Assembly: GCA_013205645.1 (NCBI GenBank)
Contig: JABMMH010000098.1
Coordinates: forward strand, 1 to 6,756
DNA from: Polaromonas sp.
Lineage (GTDB): Bacteria; Pseudomonadota; Gammaproteobacteria; Burkholderiales; Burkholderiaceae_C
Direction of reading: 5' to 3'
Length of the DNA: 6,756 bases
Under the pieces are notes generated by a model. The model ran no database searches. It worked only from the letters and a program-made list of their open reading frames with translations, and was not told where the DNA came from. The position numbers and the translations under genes were made by a program. This document shows, one piece after another, positions 5,344-6,756 of the stretch. The first letter of the stretch is position 1. Each line of letters opens with the position of its first letter.

Positions 5344-6582
5344 TTAATCGTGCTCCAGATCCCAAATGAAGTGGGCGTCTGTGAGCAGACCGTAAAAAGC
5401 TTTCAGCGCGCCGACTTGGGCTTGCAGGGCGCTGTTTTCTGCTGCCGTGGCTTGACGCCGGGCCAGTAGCAAGGACTGCAGGTCACCTTCACCCAGCGCA
5501 TAAGCGCGCTGCACCAGCTTCGCGTTTTCTTGCATAGCGCGAGCGCCCTCGTTGGCCATTTGAAGGCTTTCATACAGGCCGCGGGCCGTCACGAAGGCGG
5601 TCGCAATCTCAGTTTCCAGTTCGCGTTGCGTGAGCTCCACGGTTTGACGTGCCACTTCAACGGCCGCAAGTGCTTTGGCGCTGCGTGAATCACGCAAGCC
5701 ACCGGCCAAGGGGATGCTGATACTCACACCCATCAACCGCTCGCGGCCGCCCACTTCTGAGGTGCTGTAAACACCCAAAGTCGGATCGGCAAAGCGACTG
5801 GCGCGTGCATGTTCGGCCTGCGCTTGGGCGATTCGCAGTCGTGTCTGCGCCAGCTTGAGCACGTCGCTTTCAGCCATGATCCGCTCACGCCACGGGTAGA
5901 CGTCTTCGGCAATCAACAGCGGCGAAGGCAGGGCGATGCGCAGTGGCTGGATGCCGGGAAATCTAGCGGCAATGCGCGCCCAAGCGGCCACGGCTTGGGT
6001 CTGGGCATCGTTGTTCTGGCGTTTTTGCTCGGCCAGTTCAGCGCTGGCCAGGTTGACATCCAGCCTAGAAGCATCACCCGCTCGGCTGCGTTTGTCGACG
6101 GCCATCATGTTGTCTTGCACAGCCTGCAGATTTGCGGCTGCCAACTCACGCCCACGTTCGGACGCCAGCCAATCGATCCAGAGCGACATCAAGTCTTTGG
6201 CCGATTCGTGCATGGCCTCGCCATAGCGCGCCTCAGACTCCTCGATCGTGGCCTTGCCCATACTTCGGTCGGCGGCGCCCTTGCCAGGCAGCCGGATAGC
6301 GCGCTCGACGCCGACATTCCACTCGCGGTATTGCGCACCCGTGTCGATAGAGCGGCGTTGACCAAACGCTTTGGCCGTCCATTCGTAGGGCGACATCTCG
6401 AGGATGTTGGACTCTTGTCGGGCGACCGCCAATCCAGCTCGGGCGGCAGCCACGCGAGGGTCTTGTGCCAGCAGTGGTCGCGCCAACTCGGTCGGCAACA
6501 GTCCAGCAAAGGGCGGCGCCTGTAAGGCGTAAATCGGCCCCGCCACGGCAATCAAGCCGACCATGAGGTATCGAATCATCAT
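5344..6582 (-). CDS. TolC-family outer-membrane efflux protein, CzcC-like
   Basis: Probable outer-membrane channel of a tripartite RND efflux pump, likely for divalent metals. 412 residues from ATG 6582. A signal peptide (residues 1 to about 20, MMIRYLM then a hydrophobic core ending IYA) lacks a lipobox cysteine, so it is not a lipoprotein. Two outer-membrane-efflux repeats are visible. The first holds RLPGKG (97-102), resembling the CzcC-type PGK strand motif, and RAGDASRLDVNLASAE (167-182). The second holds SIPLAGGLRDSRS (289-301) and YALGEGDLQSLLLARRQ (361-377). Alanine- and glutamine-rich helices between them fit the coiled-coil tunnel. Start: the frame extends to 6618, but ATG 6582 has GGGAGA 6 nt upstream and overlaps the previous stop as ATGA. 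It is the last gene of its operon. The metal assignment is an inference from motifs and the upstream neighbour. Confidence 0.88.
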   Translation of the reverse strand: MMIRYLMVGLIAVAGPIYALQAPPFAGLLPTELARPLLAQDPRVAAARAGLAVARQESNILEMSPYEWTAKAFGQRRSIDTGAQYREWNVGVERAIRLPGKGAADRSMGKATIEESEARYGEAMHESAKDLMSLWIDWLASERGRELAAANLQAVQDNMMAVDKRSRAGDASRLDVNLASAELAEQKRQNNDAQTQAVAAWARIAARFPGIQPLRIALPSPLLIAEDVYPWRERIMAESDVLKLAQTRLRIAQAQAEHARASRFADPTLGVYSTSEVGGRERLMGVSISIPLAGGLRDSRSAKALAAVEVARQTVELTQRELETEIATAFVTARGLYESLQMANEGARAMQENAKLVQRAYALGEGDLQSLLLARRQATAAENSALQAQVGALKAFYGLLTDAHFIWDLEHD

Positions 6583-6756
6583 GCGATGTCTCCCGCTTCT
6601 ACAACCGGCGTTATCCAATAACGCACACCAGCCCCAACCAACTGCGCCTTGATGGCCGCTAGCAAGGCGTCTTTGTCGGCGTTGGCAATGATGACTTGCA
6701 CCTGGGTCGCAAAGCCGCGACCAAGCACTTGTTCAGTTTGATTGAGATTGTTAAAA
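6579..6756 (-). CDS. C-terminal part of a small DUF3240-like protein, start beyond window edge
   Basis: An open frame entering from the right edge encodes 58 residues and ends at TGA 6581-6579. Visible parts are EQVLGRGFATQVQVIIA (8-24), an alanine-rich helix with ADKDALLAAIKAQL, and the ending GVRYWITPVVEAGDIA. The strand-helix-strand pattern and the VRYW-x-TPV-x-E tail resemble the DUF3240 family, small PII/ferredoxin-fold-like proteins of unknown function often found beside heavy-metal RND efflux genes; this is from memory, not a search. Its stop overlaps the efflux gene start as ATGA, so the two are translationally coupled and the protein probably belongs to the pump operon. The N-terminus is missing from the window. 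Confidence 0.7.
   Translation of the reverse strand, partial: FNNLNQTEQVLGRGFATQVQVIIANADKDALLAAIKAQLVGAGVRYWITPVVEAGDIA
6589..6594 (-). promoter_or_regulatory. Ribosome-binding site that fixes the efflux protein start
   Basis: GGGAGA on the minus strand, 6 nt before ATG 6582 and inside the end of the upstream gene. It favours ATG 6582 (or the adjacent ATG 6579) over the upstream in-frame ATG at 6618. Confidence 0.65.

Noticed and set aside
5809..6525. 238-codon plus-strand open frame opposite the efflux protein gene
   Set aside because: It is antisense to a clear TolC-family protein, has no recognisable domain, and its composition is what the complement of an alanine-rich gene gives.
1..6756. 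Mobile elements, CRISPR arrays, toxin-antitoxin or defence genes, tRNA or rRNA
   Set aside because: Looked for and not seen: no terminal inverted repeats with transposase, no spaced repeats, no cloverleaf-like sequence, and almost every base belongs to a recognised gene.

Overview
The window looks like ordinary chromosome from a betaproteobacterium of the order Burkholderiales, most like the Comamonadaceae (Rhodoferax/Polaromonas type). That placement rests on how the encoded proteins look to me, especially the extended YciB, the periplasmic PpiC protein and the gene order; no database search was possible. Coding density is very high, base composition and codon use look even throughout, and there is no sign of insertion sequences, phage, CRISPR, tRNA or rRNA.

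Left block, minus strand, read from about 3582 down to 1: selO (protein AMPylase) - msrB (methionine sulfoxide reductase B) - yciB/ispZ (inner-membrane septation protein) - bolA - a PpiC/parvulin peptidyl-prolyl isomerase with a signal peptide, cut by the left edge. Gaps are 24 nt (selO-msrB), 32 nt (msrB-yciB), a 4-nt ATGA overlap (yciB-bolA) and 112 nt (bolA-ppiC). The first four probably form one transcript. The 112-nt gap holds a 9-bp perfect inverted repeat, so the isomerase may be partly or wholly uncoupled. The common theme is redox stress handling and envelope maintenance.

Middle, plus strand: one complete acyl-CoA synthetase of the AMP-binding (ANL) superfamily, 3709-5334, divergent from selO. 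The 126 nt between the two starts contain two dyad symmetries, which are the best regulatory candidates here.

Right block, minus strand: the tail of a small protein resembling the DUF3240 family (cut by the right edge) overlaps by ATGA the start of a TolC-family outer-membrane efflux protein of CzcC type. These are probably the end of a heavy-metal RND (CzcCBA-like) efflux operon whose pump genes lie beyond the window. The efflux gene converges on the acyl-CoA synthetase with only 9 nt between the stop codons.

I found no convincing novel system. The points most worth checking are the two dyads in the divergent promoter region, the selO-msrB-bolA redox grouping, the extra loop in YciB and the metal-efflux context on the right.
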